The notes beneath the pieces are model-generated. The model was not told the DNA's origin and did no database searches. It saw only the letters and a program-made list of their open reading frames with translations. Shown here one piece after another: positions 26,254 through 35,192 of a stretch of DNA of 64,000 nucleotides. The translations under genes were made by a program, and so were the position numbers. The DNA is from Brevundimonas halotolerans (GTDB taxonomy: Bacteria > Pseudomonadota > Alphaproteobacteria > Caulobacterales > Caulobacteraceae): positions 1 through 64,000 of the forward strand of contig NZ_QTTA01000022.1 of assembly GCF_003730275.1 (NCBI RefSeq). The letters run 5' to 3'. Position 1 is the stretch's first letter, and every line of letters starts with the position of its first letter.

Positions 26254-27459
26254 TCAAACGCGTTCGATGACGGTGGCGGTGCCCATGCCGCCGCCGATGC
26301 ACAGGGTGGCCAGCGCCGTGGTCTTGTCCGAGCGTTCCAGCTCGTCCAGCACGGTGCCGAGGATCATGGCCCCGGTGGCGCCCAGCGGGTGGCCCATGGC
26401 GATGGCACCGCCGCAGACGTTGATCTTGTCGTGATCGATATCGAGCGCCTGCATGTAGCGCAGCACCACGGCCGCAAAGGCCTCGTTCAGCTCATAGAGG
26501 TCGATGTCGGTCGACTTCATGCCCAGCTTGCCGAGCAGCTTGTTGGTCACGAACTCGGGCCCGGTCAGCATGATCGAGGGCTCCGAGCCGATCGAGGCGG
26601 CGCCGACAATGCGGGCGCGGGGCTTGAGGCCCAGCGCCTTGCCGGCTTCCAGCGTGCCGATCAGCACCCCGGCCGAGCCGTCAACGATGCCCGAGCTGTT
26701 GCCCGGGGTGTGGACGTGATTGACGCGCGCCACCTCGGGGTAGCGCTGCTGGATCACGGCGTCGAAGGCCATGTCGCCCATCATCTGGAACGAGGGGTTG
26801 AGCCCGCCCAGCGTCTGCATGTCGGTGTTGGGACGGATGGTCTCGTCGTGGTTGAGGATGGTCAGGCCAAGCTGATCCTTGACCGGCACGACCGAGCCCT
26901 TGAACCGGCCCTCGGCCCACGACCGGGCGGCGCGCTTGTGGCTCTCGACCGAATAGGCGTCGACGTCGGCGCGCGAGAAGCCCCATTTGGAGGCGATCAT
27001 GTCGGCCGAAACGCCTTGCGGCACGAAATAGGTCTTGAAGGCCGAGGTCGGATCGACCGGCCAGGCCCCGCCGTCCGAGCCCATGGGCACGCGGCTCATG
27101 GCCTCGATGCCGCCGCCGACGGCCATGTCGGCCTCGCCGGACTTGACCTTGGCCGCCGCCATGTTCACGGCCTCAAGGCCCGAGGCGCAGAAGCGGTTGA
27201 CCTGGACGCCCGCCGTGGTCTCGGCCCAGCCGGCGTTCATCACGGCCGTGCGGGCGATGTCGGCGCCCTGCTCGCCCACGGGCGAGACGCAGCCGAGGAT
27301 GACGTCATCGACCTTCGACGTATCCAGCCCGTTCCGGTCACGCAGGGCTTCCAGCACCTGGGTGGCCAGCGACAGGGCGGTGATTTCGTGAAGGCTGCCG
27401 TCCTTCTTGCCCTTGCCGCGCGGCGTGCGGACGGCGTCGTAGATATAGGCCTCGGTCAT
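26254..27459 (-). CDS. fadA: Acetyl-CoA C-acyltransferase (thiolase)
   Basis: 401 residues. The nucleophilic Cys is in [16 protein letters not shown] near residue 90; the C-terminal blocks [15 protein letters not shown] and [14 protein letters not shown] carry the catalytic His and Cys. It cleaves 3-ketoacyl-CoA to acetyl-CoA in the last beta-oxidation step. It is the first gene of the operon with fadJ. The 5' region has a 40-bp palindromic element at 27480 and a TTTACGT-ACGTCAA operator-like site at 27557. Confidence 0.96.
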   Translation of the reverse strand: MTEAYIYDAVRTPRGKGKKDGSLHEITALSLATQVLEALRDRNGLDTSKVDDVILGCVSPVGEQGADIARTAVMNAGWAETTAGVQVNRFCASGLEAVNMAAAKVKSGEADMAVGGGIEAMSRVPMGSDGGAWPVDPTSAFKTYFVPQGVSADMIASKWGFSRADVDAYSVESHKRAARSWAEGRFKGSVVPVKDQLGLTILNHDETIRPNTDMQTLGGLNPSFQMMGDMAFDAVIQQRYPEVARVNHVHTPGNSSGIVDGSAGVLIGTLEAGKALGLKPRARIVGAASIGSEPSIMLTGPEFVTNKLLGKLGMKSTDIDLYELNEAFAAVVLRYMQALDIDHDKINVCGGAIAMGHPLGATGAMILGTVLDELERSDKTTALATLCIGGGMGTATVIERV

Positions 27460-27479
27460 GGGCTGTCTCTCTTTTGCTG

Positions 27480-27519
27480 GCCCTATCGCTCCGCCCGCGG
27501 GGCGTCGCTACGTGAGGGC
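27480..27519. repeat. 40-bp dispersed palindromic element, copy 4
   Basis: Outer arms are GCCCT and AGGGC instead of GCGCT and AGCGC, and the inner hairpin is CGCCC-GCG-GGGCG, so both stems changed sequence with pairing kept. It lies in the 5' leader of fadA, 21 bases before its start codon. Confidence 0.82.
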
Positions 27520-27556
27520 GAGTTCGGAATCGAAACGTGGGCGTCAGAAACCCTAC

Positions 27557-27574
27557 GTTTACGTCAACGTCAAG
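27557..27574. promoter_or_regulatory. Candidate operator upstream of fadA-fadJ
   Basis: GTTTACGTCAACGTCAAG has two near-symmetric halves, TTTACGT and ACGTCAA, separated by CA. This resembles binding sites of MerR-family LiuR-type regulators of fatty-acid and branched-chain amino-acid catabolism in proteobacteria. It is about 100 bases upstream of the fadA start. Confidence 0.45.
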
Positions 27575-27585
27575 TAACAATGCGG

Positions 27586-27619
27586 CGACGGCCGTCCTCC
27601 GCGAAGGGGACGACCGTCG
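27586..27619 (-). terminator. Hairpin downstream of the sugar dehydrogenase gene
   Basis: CGACGG with CCGTCG and GTCC with GGAC form a two-part stem. It starts 14 bases past the dehydrogenase stop on the minus strand. No T tract follows, so it may only be a transcript-end hairpin. Confidence 0.45.
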
Positions 27620-27633
27620 AAACGTCTGTGCCT

Positions 27634-28899
27634 TCAGGGGCGGTAAAGCCGGACCAGCTTGCCGTTCGACTCATCGGTGATGGCCCAGACTGCGCCGTCG
27701 GGCCCGACCGCCACATCGCGGATGCGGTCGCCCAGATCGGTCAGCAGCCGCTCCTCGCCGACCACGCGGCCGTCGTCGATCACCAGCCGGGCGATGTGCT
27801 TTTGCCCTAGGGCCGCGACCAGAAGATTGCCCTGCCAGCCAGGGAACATGGCCCCGTCGTAGAGGGTCATGCCGCCGGGCGCGATCACCGGATCCCAGTA
27901 ATAGACGGGCTGTTCGATATCCTCGCGGGCGGTGACGCCCTCGCCGACCGCACCACCGCGATATTCGACCCCGTAGGTCACTTCGGGCCAACCATAGTTG
28001 AGGCCGGCACTCGCCCGATTGATTTCATCGCCGCCGCGCGGGCCGTGCTCGACCGACCAGACCGCGCCGTCTTCGGCAATCGTGATGCCCTGCGGATTGC
28101 GGTGGCCATAGGTCCAGATCTCGGGCTGAGCTCCGGCCTGGCCGACGAAGGGGTTGTCCTCGGGGACGGTGCCGTCGGCATTGATGCGGATGGTCTTGCC
28201 GTAGTGCGAGCCCAGGTCCTGGGCCTGATCCCGCACGGCAGCGTCGGACCGCTCGCCCACAGTGATGAACAGCTTGCCGTCCGGCGCAAACGCCAGCGAG
28301 GAGCCATAGTGTTTGTCGCCGTCATAGCTGGGCAGGGCCCGGAAGATCACCTGCACATTCTCGACGCGGGTACCGTCCGCCGACATTGCGCCGCGCGCCA
28401 CCGCTGTGCCATTGCCGCCGTCGCGCGGCTCGGCATAGCTCCAGTAGATCATGCGATCACTGGCAAAGTCGGGGCCCGTCACGATATCCAGCAGACCGCC
28501 CTGCCCCCGCGCATCGACGTCGGGCAGGCCCGCGATTGGCTCACCCACTTGACCGTCGGCCGTAATGATCCGCAGGCGGCCCGGGCGTTCGGTGACCAGC
28601 CAGTTGCCATCAGGCATGAGCGCCATGCCCCAGGGTTCGACCAGACCATCCGCCACCACCGTGTGACTGAGCTGGCCTTCGGTCACGACGCCGGGCGCCC
28701 GGGTCTGGTTCTCGAAGGCCGGCTGCTGGTCCGGGGCATTTGCGGGCCGGGTCTCGACAGGGTCGCCCGGCTCGGCAGGGCTGGCGCCGACCGTGCCGGT
28801 GACATTGCAGGCGGCCATCAGAACAGCGAGCGAGGCGGCTGCCATCAAACGACCGGCGTGCGAGGCCTTGCGACGGAGGGGGGCTGCGGAAGAGGGCAT
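27634..28899 (-). CDS. PQQ-dependent aldose sugar dehydrogenase-type lipoprotein
   Basis: 421 residues from ATG 28899. The signal peptide ends LAVLMAACNVTG (lipobox MAAC). The mature protein is a six-bladed propeller of the soluble glucose/aldose dehydrogenase family (YliI-like): LVEPWGMALMPDGNWLVTER, ARGQGGLLDIVTGPDF, HYGSSLAFAPDGKLFITVGE, IWTYGHRNPQGITI and EHGPRGGDEIN supply the PQQ and Ca2+ contacts. It would oxidise periplasmic sugars if PQQ is available. No pqq genes are in the window, so cofactor supply is unknown. Confidence 0.92.
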   Translation of the reverse strand: MPSSAAPLRRKASHAGRLMAAASLAVLMAACNVTGTVGASPAEPGDPVETRPANAPDQQPAFENQTRAPGVVTEGQLSHTVVADGLVEPWGMALMPDGNWLVTERPGRLRIITADGQVGEPIAGLPDVDARGQGGLLDIVTGPDFASDRMIYWSYAEPRDGGNGTAVARGAMSADGTRVENVQVIFRALPSYDGDKHYGSSLAFAPDGKLFITVGERSDAAVRDQAQDLGSHYGKTIRINADGTVPEDNPFVGQAGAQPEIWTYGHRNPQGITIAEDGAVWSVEHGPRGGDEINRASAGLNYGWPEVTYGVEYRGGAVGEGVTAREDIEQPVYYWDPVIAPGGMTLYDGAMFPGWQGNLLVAALGQKHIARLVIDDGRVVGEERLLTDLGDRIRDVAVGPDGAVWAITDESNGKLVRLYRP

Positions 28900-28978
28900 G
28901 TCAAATCCTGGGTCAGAGCGGAAACGAGGCTTCACCATAATACGTTCGCGGGCAGGCGCTGTTCCGAAAAGGAGACGC

Positions 28979-29007
28979 TTGAACCCGGACCGTCAGGCCT
29001 ATATAGC
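28979..29007 (+). promoter_or_regulatory. Putative sigma-70 promoter of the tRNA gene
   Basis: TTGAAC and TATAGC are separated by 17 bases, with the -10 part of a TATATAGC run unusual for this GC-rich region. It ends about 50 bases before the tRNA. Confidence 0.55.
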
Positions 29008-29058
29008 GACGCGTCTCGCGAAGGCCGATCCTATTGGCCCCGCGATCCGGTGATTCCG

Positions 29059-29135
29059 GGCTGGGTAGCTCAGCTGGTTAGAGCGGTGGATTCATAACCC
29101 ACAGGTCGGCGGTTCAAGTCCGCCTCCAGCCACCA
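29059..29135 (+). tRNA. tRNA with CAT anticodon, probably elongator tRNA-Met
   Basis: 77 nt including encoded CCA. Acceptor GGCTGGG pairs with TCCAGCC (one G-T), TAGCTCAGCTGGTTAGAGC is a normal D arm, the anticodon loop is TTCATAA with CAT at 29093-29095, and GGCGGTTCAAGTCCGCC is the T arm. A paired first base rules out the initiator. tRNA-Ile with lysidine-modified CAT is the alternative; TTC before the anticodon and overall sequence favour Met. Confidence 0.9.
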
Positions 29136-29158
29136 TCATCTTCTGAAGGCAGGGCGGT

Positions 29159-29545
29159 TCAGAGACCGCGACAGGTCTGGCGGACGCGCATGGCCATCTG
29201 ACGGTCGCCTTCCTCCAGCGCCATGGCGCGAGCTTCCCGGCAGCGGCCCAGATCGACCAGGGCGCCGACCCGATAGGCCAGATCGACCCTTTCGGCGCCG
29301 TGCCGCTCCACCAGTGACTGCTCGCTGAGGGCCGCATCCATGCGCGCGCTCTCGCTTTCGTACAGGAAAAGGTACTGGCCCTGGGTCAGTCGGCCTGTGG
29401 GCGCACCGACCCGTCCGGTCGACGGTCCCCATATCTGCGGGCGCGCACCGCTTCCGGCGCCCCCCGTGCTCTGGGCCGAGGCCGATCCGGCCATGACCAG
29501 CGCAGCCAGCCCAGCAAACCCCGCCACGAAATAACGCGTCTGCAT
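29159..29545 (-). CDS. Exported protein of unknown function
   Basis: 128 residues from ATG 29545, chosen because GGGAGG lies six bases upstream. The signal peptide is cleaved after AGSASAQ. A Gly-rich linker (STGGAGSGARPQIWGPSTGR) is followed by helices (GQYLFLYESESARMDAALSE, LAYRVGALVDLGRCREARAMAL) with a pattern like a short tetratricopeptide-type pair, ending in two cysteines. Function unknown. It converges on the tRNA gene with a 23-base gap. Confidence 0.75.
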   Translation of the reverse strand: MQTRYFVAGFAGLAALVMAGSASAQSTGGAGSGARPQIWGPSTGRVGAPTGRLTQGQYLFLYESESARMDAALSEQSLVERHGAERVDLAYRVGALVDLGRCREARAMALEEGDRQMAMRVRQTCRGL

Positions 29546-29656
29546 GTCAACCTCCCGTTCCCGAGCGGGAATGAGAACACCCGAACATTGATATTTGCAA
29601 CCTCTGCCATTGGCCCGACGTTCTGGACGCATCATCCATCCGGAAGGGACTCCCTC

Positions 29657-29956
29657 ATGATCAAACGCACTCTGACGATCGTCGCCGCCGCTTCGGCCTT
29701 CGCCCTCGGCATGGCCGCCTGTACCGAGGCCGAGCAGCAAGAGACCGAAGCCAACGCCGAACAGGCCGGTGACGCCATCGGTGACGCCGCGGCCGAAGCC
29801 GGTGAGGTGATCGAGTCCGGCGCCATGAGCGCGGCCAATGCGATCGAGGAAGGCGCCGGCAACCTCGCCAACGAGCTTGAGGAAAATCAGGCTGAAGCCG
29901 CTGCTGAGGGTCGCGAAGGCGCGGTCAATCCTGCCACCGGCGAACGCGTCGAATAG
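29657..29956 (+). CDS. Small acidic lipoprotein
   Basis: 99 residues from ATG 29657 (GGAAGG upstream). The signal ends SAFALGMAACTEAE with a good lipobox. The mature chain is almost entirely Ala, Glu, Asn and Gly (EQAGDAIGDAAAEAGEVIES), predicted helical and possibly amphipathic, similar in style to entericidin-like or YtxH-like small lipoproteins. It ends with GAVNPATGERVE. Role unknown; an envelope stress or packing protein is possible. Confidence 0.75.
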   Translation: MIKRTLTIVAAASAFALGMAACTEAEQQETEANAEQAGDAIGDAAAEAGEVIESGAMSAANAIEEGAGNLANELEENQAEAAAEGREGAVNPATGERVE

Positions 29957-29959
29957 GCC

Positions 29960-30607
29960 TCAGGACTCTGCCAGAAGGGCGTCGACCAGGGCCCGGGCTT
30001 CGGCACTGGCCCAGTCGGCCTCGCCCGCAAAGGTCGCACGGATACGCCCCTGACGGTCCAACAGGATCGTCTGGGGCATCTTGCCCGATTCCGGGAAGAG
30101 GAACGGCAGTCGGAAGCTCTTGTCCGAATAGAAGGGCAGCGGCTCGTGCACATCGAGGAAGCTCTTGGCATCGGCGATGGCGTCATCGCCCGAGTCGACG
30201 TTGATCGGCAGGACCAGCAGGTCCGTGCCCTGATAGGCCGAGGCCAGGGTGGCGAGCGTCGGCATCTCCGTCCGGCACGGGGCGCACCACATGGCCCACA
30301 GATTGACCACCACCACCTTGCCCCGGAAGTCGGCAAAGCTGGCGGCCTCGCCCTCGCGGTCGACAAAACCGTAGTCCGGAGCGGGCACGAGGTCGGCCGG
30401 CGCAGACAGGCGCGTCAGGGGGCCCTTGGCATAGACCGACAGTTCGCTTTGCGCGGGACCGGCCGCGTCGGCAGCGGTCGCGCCTTTGGACCCCGGGACA
30501 ATATGCGGATATAGCAACACGCCACCGGCGATCAGGGCGACCAGAACCGCCGCGCCGATGGCCAGAGCCGTCTTCACAGAACCCTTGATATCCGAGCCTA
30601 ACGCCAT
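29960..30607 (-). CDS. tlpA: TlpA-type membrane-anchored thioredoxin-like protein
   Basis: 215 residues from ATG 30607. One N-terminal membrane anchor ([20 protein letters not shown]) is followed by a periplasmic thioredoxin fold with WCAPC in [18 protein letters not shown] and the cis-Pro in [13 protein letters not shown]. TlpA proteins reduce cysteines during cytochrome oxidase or cytochrome c maturation. The ATG overlaps the argH ATG on the other strand; a GTG at 30577, preceded by AAGGG, is an alternative start that would separate them. Confidence 0.9.
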   Translation of the reverse strand: MALGSDIKGSVKTALAIGAAVLVALIAGGVLLYPHIVPGSKGATAADAAGPAQSELSVYAKGPLTRLSAPADLVPAPDYGFVDREGEAASFADFRGKVVVVNLWAMWCAPCRTEMPTLATLASAYQGTDLLVLPINVDSGDDAIADAKSFLDVHEPLPFYSDKSFRLPFLFPESGKMPQTILLDRQGRIRATFAGEADWASAEARALVDALLAES

Positions 30608-30608
30608 G
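30605..30608. other. Shared CATG: overlapping divergent start codons of tlpA and argH
   Basis: The tetramer CATG supplies ATG at 30606 for argH on the plus strand and ATG at 30607 for tlpA on the minus strand. If both starts are used there is no intergenic space, and each promoter and ribosome site lies inside the opposite gene. Confidence 0.6.
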
Positions 30609-32036
30609 TCCCGGCCTACATCTCCTGACGTCGTTTCCCCCGCATCCGGAGCGACTTCGGAAAAGACCCTATGGGGTGGACGCTTTTCCGCCAAGCCTGA
30701 TGCGGTGATGCAGGCCATCAATGTGTCAATTGGCGTCGATCAGCGCCTGTGGCCGCAGGATCTGGCCGGGTCGCGCGCCCATTGTCGCATGCTGGCCGAG
30801 CGCAAGATCATCTCGGCCGAGGCGGCAGAGGCGATTCTGGGCGGACTGGACACCATCGAGTCCGAGATCACGAACGGCAGTTTCCCCTTCCGGGACCAGT
30901 ACGAAGACATCCACATGAACGTCGAGGCGCGCCTGGCCGAGCTGATCGGCGAGGCCTCGGGCCGACTGCACACCGCGCGCAGCCGCAACGACCAGGTGGC
31001 GACCGACTTCCGACTGTGGGTGCGGGAAGCCTGTGACCACACCGTGGGCCAGCTGGAGGCGCTGCAGTCTGCCCTGCTGGACAAGGCCGAGCCCCATGCC
31101 GACGACTTGATGCCGGGCTTTACCCATCTGCAGCCGGCCCAGCCGGTGACCTTTGGCCACCATCTGATGGCCTATGTCGAGATGTTCGGACGGGACGCCT
31201 CGCGCTTTGCCGATGCCCGGGCACGCATGAATGAGAGCCCGCTGGGCGCCGCGGCGCTGGCGGGGTCGCCCTTCCCCATCGACCGGCAGATGACCGCAAG
31301 AGCGCTCGGCTTCGACCGGCCCATGGCGAACTCGCTGGACGCCGTGTCCGACCGGGACTTTGCGCTGGAGAGCCTGGCCGCCGCCAGCATCTGTGCCGGA
31401 CACCTGTCGCGTCTGGCCGAAGAGATCGTCATCTGGATGACGCCGCAGTTCGGCTTTGTCACCCTGCCGGACCATCTGACGACCGGCTCGTCGATCATGC
31501 CGCAGAAGCGCAACCCGGACGCCGCCGAACTGGTGCGCGCCAAGACGGGCCGGATCATGGGCTCGCTGGTCGCGCTGTCGACCGTCATGAAGGGCCTGCC
31601 ACTGGCCTATTCCAAGGACATGCAGGAGGACAAGCCGCCGGTGTTCGAGGCGTTCGACGCGCTGGATCTGGCGTTGGTGGCCATGACCGCCATGGTCGCG
31701 GCCCTGAAGCCGGACACCGGACGCATGCGGGCCGCGGCCGGTTCAGGCTTTTCCACCGCGACCGATCTGGCCGACTGGGTGGTGCGCGAACTGGACCTGC
31801 CCTTCCGTCAGGCGCACCACATCACCGGCGCGGCGGTCAAGCGGGCCGAGGCCCTGGGCGTGGACCTGGCGCAACTGCCGCTGGATGAACTGACCGCAAT
31901 CGAGCCCGGAATCACCTCCGAGGTTTACAAGGTGCTGTCGCCTGAGGCTTCCTGTGACAGTCGCCGCAGCTATGGTGGCACGGCGCCGGAGCAGGTCCGC
32001 GCGCGCATCGCCGAATGGAAGACGCGACTGTCATGA
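30606..32036 (+). CDS. argH: Argininosuccinate lyase
   Basis: 476 residues from ATG 30606. Splits argininosuccinate into arginine and fumarate. The characteristic [14 protein letters not shown] is near residue 23, the lyase signature [20 protein letters not shown] holds the catalytic serine loop, and [17 protein letters not shown] binds substrate. The N-terminal extension of about 20 residues before LWGGRF has no internal start codon, which supports the assigned ATG. It continues into a lipoprotein gene with an ATGA overlap and then lysA. Confidence 0.97.
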   Translation: MSRPTSPDVVSPASGATSEKTLWGGRFSAKPDAVMQAINVSIGVDQRLWPQDLAGSRAHCRMLAERKIISAEAAEAILGGLDTIESEITNGSFPFRDQYEDIHMNVEARLAELIGEASGRLHTARSRNDQVATDFRLWVREACDHTVGQLEALQSALLDKAEPHADDLMPGFTHLQPAQPVTFGHHLMAYVEMFGRDASRFADARARMNESPLGAAALAGSPFPIDRQMTARALGFDRPMANSLDAVSDRDFALESLAAASICAGHLSRLAEEIVIWMTPQFGFVTLPDHLTTGSSIMPQKRNPDAAELVRAKTGRIMGSLVALSTVMKGLPLAYSKDMQEDKPPVFEAFDALDLALVAMTAMVAALKPDTGRMRAAAGSGFSTATDLADWVVRELDLPFRQAHHITGAAVKRAEALGVDLAQLPLDELTAIEPGITSEVYKVLSPEASCDSRRSYGGTAPEQVRARIAEWKTRLS

Positions 32037-32275
32037 CCGTTTCGAACCGCATTGCCATTCTGGGGCTGGCCAGCCTGATGCTGGCCGGGACCGCCGCCTG
32101 TGGCCGGATGGCCGATCTGGAAGCCCCGCCCGAGCGTCGCACCGAGCGCGGCATGCGCGATGCCGGCGCCCCCAATCTGGACGAACCGGCGACGGTCAAC
32201 CGGCCCTCAACCCAGCAGCCAATCGACGGCGGACCGAGCAATCCCTATTCGGGCGGCGGCAGCCCGCTTTCCTGA
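32033..32275 (+). CDS. Small lipoprotein, LptM/YifL-like
   Basis: 80 residues from ATG 32033, which overlaps the argH stop as ATGA. The signal ends [20 protein letters not shown]. The pattern Cys-Gly-Arg-x-x-Asp-Leu-x-x-Pro-Pro just after the lipidation site matches LptM (YifL), a lipoprotein that mimics LPS while the LptD barrel is oxidised and assembled. The rest is Pro/Gly-rich and disordered. In enterobacteria the gene lies beside dapF; here it sits between argH and lysA, also diaminopimelate/lysine neighbours. Homology is inferred from the short motif only. Confidence 0.65.
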   Translation: MTVSNRIAILGLASLMLAGTAACGRMADLEAPPERRTERGMRDAGAPNLDEPATVNRPSTQQPIDGGPSNPYSGGGSPLS

Positions 32276-32307
32276 CCATCTGAGGTCGCCCTCCTCCCCG
32301 AGACGAC

Positions 32308-33588
32308 GTGGACCATTTTCGCTACATCGACGGCGCTCTCCATGCGGAAGGCGTGCCGCTGGTCGCCCTTGCAGATGAGGTCGGCACGCCGGCCTATGTC
32401 TATTCGACCGCGACGCTGAGCCGGCACTATCAGGTGTTCCGCGAGGCCTTGCAGGCGCAGGGACCCGCCCTTGGCCGGTCGCTGATCGCCTTTGCGGTCA
32501 AGGCCAACAGCAATCTGTCGGTGCTGGCGACGCTGGGGCGGCTGGGCGCGGGGGCCGATACCGTCTCGGAGGGCGAAATCCGACGCGCGCTGGCAGCGGG
32601 CATTCCGGCCGATCGCATCATCTTCTCGGGCGTGGGCAAGACCGACGCGGAGCTGGCCTTTGCCCTTGAGACCGGCGTGCGTCAGATCAATGTCGAGTCC
32701 GGCCCGGAGCTGGAGCGGCTGGAGCGGATTGCTGAGGCCGTCGGCATTCGGCCTGACATCGCCATCCGGGTGAACCCGGGCGTCGGCGCAGGCGGGCATG
32801 CCAAGATCACGACAGGCGGCGGGGGCGACAAGTTCGGCGTGCCGGTCGAGGAGGCGCTGTCCCTCTATGCCCGCGCGGCCGCGAACGGACGGGTGCGGCC
32901 CGTGGGCCTGGCCTGTCATATCGGGAGCCAGATTCTGGACCTTGCCCCCCTGCGAGATGCCTTCGGCGTGCTGGCGGACATGACCCGTCGGCTACGCGCG
33001 GACGTCCATTCCGTCCGGGTTCTGGACCTCGGCGGAGGCCTAGGCGTGCCCTATGAGCCGGGGCTGACACCGCCCGACCCCGCGACCTATGCGGCCATGG
33101 TCGGCAAGGCGATGGCGGGGCTGGACGTGGACACCGTCTTCGAGCCCGGGCGTCTGCTGGTCGCCAATGCCGGGGTGCTGCTGGCCCGGGTCATTCATGT
33201 GAATGTGCGGCCGGACGGGCGGCGCTTTCTGGTGCTGGATGCCGCCATGAACGACCTGATGCGGCCGGCGCTGTACGACGCCTTCCACCCGCTTTTGCCG
33301 GTGACGGATGAGGGCCGGGCCGAGGGCCTGTATGACGTCGTCGGACCGGTCTGCGAAACCGGGGACACCTTTGCCCGCGACCGGCTCCTGCCCGAGCTCA
33401 GGGCTGGAGACCTTGTCGCCTTCAAGGGCGCCGGGGCCTATGGGGCCGCCATGGCCAGTGAATACAACAGCCGCCCGCTGGTGCCCGAAGTGCTGGTGGA
33501 CGGTGACCGCTTCGCCGTGGTTCGCCCCCGCCCGGACTATGCGGCCATGCTCGAGCGCGAGACCGTCGCGCCCTGGCTGGCGGACTGA
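32308..33588 (+). CDS. lysA: Diaminopimelate decarboxylase
   Basis: 426 residues starting at GTG 32308 (first residues MDHFRYIDGALHAEGVPL). Converts meso-diaminopimelate to lysine with PLP. The PLP lysine is in LIAFAVKANSNLSVLATL, HIGSQILDL and LDLGGGLGVPY bind PLP phosphate, FEPGR is present, and GPVCETGDTFARDR carries the catalytic Cys of the dimer partner. Third gene of the argH operon, 32 bases after the lipoprotein. Confidence 0.97.
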   Translation: MDHFRYIDGALHAEGVPLVALADEVGTPAYVYSTATLSRHYQVFREALQAQGPALGRSLIAFAVKANSNLSVLATLGRLGAGADTVSEGEIRRALAAGIPADRIIFSGVGKTDAELAFALETGVRQINVESGPELERLERIAEAVGIRPDIAIRVNPGVGAGGHAKITTGGGGDKFGVPVEEALSLYARAAANGRVRPVGLACHIGSQILDLAPLRDAFGVLADMTRRLRADVHSVRVLDLGGGLGVPYEPGLTPPDPATYAAMVGKAMAGLDVDTVFEPGRLLVANAGVLLARVIHVNVRPDGRRFLVLDAAMNDLMRPALYDAFHPLLPVTDEGRAEGLYDVVGPVCETGDTFARDRLLPELRAGDLVAFKGAGAYGAAMASEYNSRPLVPEVLVDGDRFAVVRPRPDYAAMLERETVAPWLAD

Positions 33589-33592
33589 CGCC

Positions 33593-34135
33593 TCAGTCCA
33601 GGGTGCAGATGTCGGGCAGGCCACGCCAGGCGCCGCCGTGGTCGAGGCCATAGCCGACCAGAAAGCGGTTGGGGGCCTCCCAGCCGACGAAGTCCGGTTC
33701 CGGCGCGCGCGGCAGGGGCCAGGGTTTACGCGCAAAGACAGCGGTCAGCACCTCGGCGGCGCCGGCCTCGCGGACCAGCCGGACCGATTCCGCCAGCGAC
33801 AGGCCGGTGTCGAACACATCATCGAGGATCAGCACCTTGCGGCCCTCGACCGAACGCTGCAGCGGCGCGCGCACCTCGATCCGGCCCTTGCTCTCCTTGC
33901 CGTCACCGTACGAGGCCAGCCACAGGGCATCGAAGCGTAGATGGCGATCCTGGCGGGCCAGCGCCCGGGTCAGATCGGCGGCGAACCACAGCCCCCCGGT
34001 CAACAACACCACGGCCACGGTCTCGTCATCTACATGGGGGGCGATGCGCTGCGCCAGATCCTCGACCACAGCGGCCACGCCGGCCTGATCGAGCAGGACA
34101 GACGGGGCGGGACGGTCGGAGGAGGGATCGGCCAT
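33593..34135 (-). CDS. hpt: Hypoxanthine phosphoribosyltransferase
   Basis: 180 residues. The PRPP loop VLILDDVFDTGLSLAESVRL, with the acidic DD pair, is near residue 100; VVLLTGGLWFAADLTRAL is the pyrophosphate loop, and EAPNRFLVGYGLDHGGAWR the purine-binding C-terminus. It salvages hypoxanthine (and perhaps guanine) to the nucleotide. It converges on lysA with a 4-base gap and follows the zinc-ribbon gene on the same strand by 16 bases, so those two may be cotranscribed. Confidence 0.92.
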   Translation of the reverse strand: MADPSSDRPAPSVLLDQAGVAAVVEDLAQRIAPHVDDETVAVVLLTGGLWFAADLTRALARQDRHLRFDALWLASYGDGKESKGRIEVRAPLQRSVEGRKVLILDDVFDTGLSLAESVRLVREAGAAEVLTAVFARKPWPLPRAPEPDFVGWEAPNRFLVGYGLDHGGAWRGLPDICTLD

Positions 34136-34151
34136 GCGGGGCCGATAACGC

Positions 34152-35099
34152 CTAATGGGTGGCGCTGTCGAGCGGTACGGCCGCGACGGGCGTCAGTTCT
34201 GCCGGCATGTCCGAGGTCAAGGCCCGCGCGGGCCGTAGCGACGGGGCCGCCTCGGACGCCGCTCCGGGGGCCGTCTCGTGAGCGGTCGAGACGGGGTGGG
34301 CGGACGCCTCCGCTTCATGACCTGCGGGCGCCGCAAGGTCTGCGGGCGTTTCCTCGCGAGCGGGGGGTCGCTGGACCGGAACCGGGGCGGGCGGGGCGTC
34401 CAGCACAAAGTCGACGCCGACGCCGGTGGCCTTTCCGCCCGGATCCGCGAGAACGACGGCAAAGCCGGACACCTGGCCCGGCAGGACGGGCGCGCCATCC
34501 GTGCGGACCACCGCATGGGCGATCTCGGCACCGTGGTCGTCCAGCAGGGCGACCCGTATGGCAGGCGCGACGATCTCGCGGTCACGGACATTGCGCAGCG
34601 CCCCCGACACCATGACCTTGTCCGGGGTTTCGGGCAGGGCGCGAGCGCCGACGGCCTCGAACTCCAGCCCGGTGACGTTCACCGGCATGCCGACGGCGGC
34701 ATAGGCAACCGCGGTGCGCGGAAGGATATCAACCACCTCGACCCGGAACAGCCACGCCCCGGCGAGGAGGCCGAGGAAGATGCTGGCCACGCCGGCCCAG
34801 ACCGCGCCATGCACAGCGGCGCGGCGCGTGCGACGGGCGGTTTCGGCGCGCGCCCGGTAGGCCTTGGGCAGTTCGGGGGCCGGGGTTTCCGCCAGGCTCT
34901 CCCGCGCCGGGGCCGGGGTCTCAACCGGTGCCGGGGCGGTCGCCACCGGAACGGCCTCGGCCTCGAGCTCGAGCGGTTCGTCTGGCATGGCGTGCCAGCT
35001 GTGGGCACAGGACTGGCAGCGCACGGTGCGTCCCCGATCCCCCAGAGCGGTATCCGGCACGAAATAGCTGGTGGCGCAGGCAGGGCAGGTCAGTATCAT
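34152..35099 (-). CDS. MJ0042-type zinc-ribbon membrane protein (DUF3426-like)
   Basis: 315 residues from ATG 35099. The first 40 residues are a zinc ribbon (MILTCPACATSYFVPDTALG and VRCQSCAHSWHAMP, four cysteines). A Pro/Ala/Glu linker leads to one membrane helix (GAVWAGVASIFLGLLAGAWL). The periplasmic part has a DUF3426-like beta sandwich (VSGALRNVRDREIVAPAIRV, VALLDDHGAEIAHAVVRTDG), then a disordered tail. The family is common in alphaproteobacteria and of unknown function. It diverges from the ftsE-like gene. Confidence 0.85.
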   Translation of the reverse strand: MILTCPACATSYFVPDTALGDRGRTVRCQSCAHSWHAMPDEPLELEAEAVPVATAPAPVETPAPARESLAETPAPELPKAYRARAETARRTRRAAVHGAVWAGVASIFLGLLAGAWLFRVEVVDILPRTAVAYAAVGMPVNVTGLEFEAVGARALPETPDKVMVSGALRNVRDREIVAPAIRVALLDDHGAEIAHAVVRTDGAPVLPGQVSGFAVVLADPGGKATGVGVDFVLDAPPAPVPVQRPPAREETPADLAAPAGHEAEASAHPVSTAHETAPGAASEAAPSLRPARALTSDMPAELTPVAAVPLDSATH

Positions 35100-35192
35100 G
35101 GGCGATGACCGCAAGGCATGCCGCGTTGCGCCCCCCGGAGCGACCCCGCGCCCCGTTGACCCCTATCCCGGCTTCCCTGACCTGTATTCGAT

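Noticed and set aside
24608..26434. A 608-codon open frame on the plus strand opposite fadJ
   Set aside because: It is the antisense shadow of a clear FadJ protein; composition is Gly/Gln/His-biased and no motif is present.
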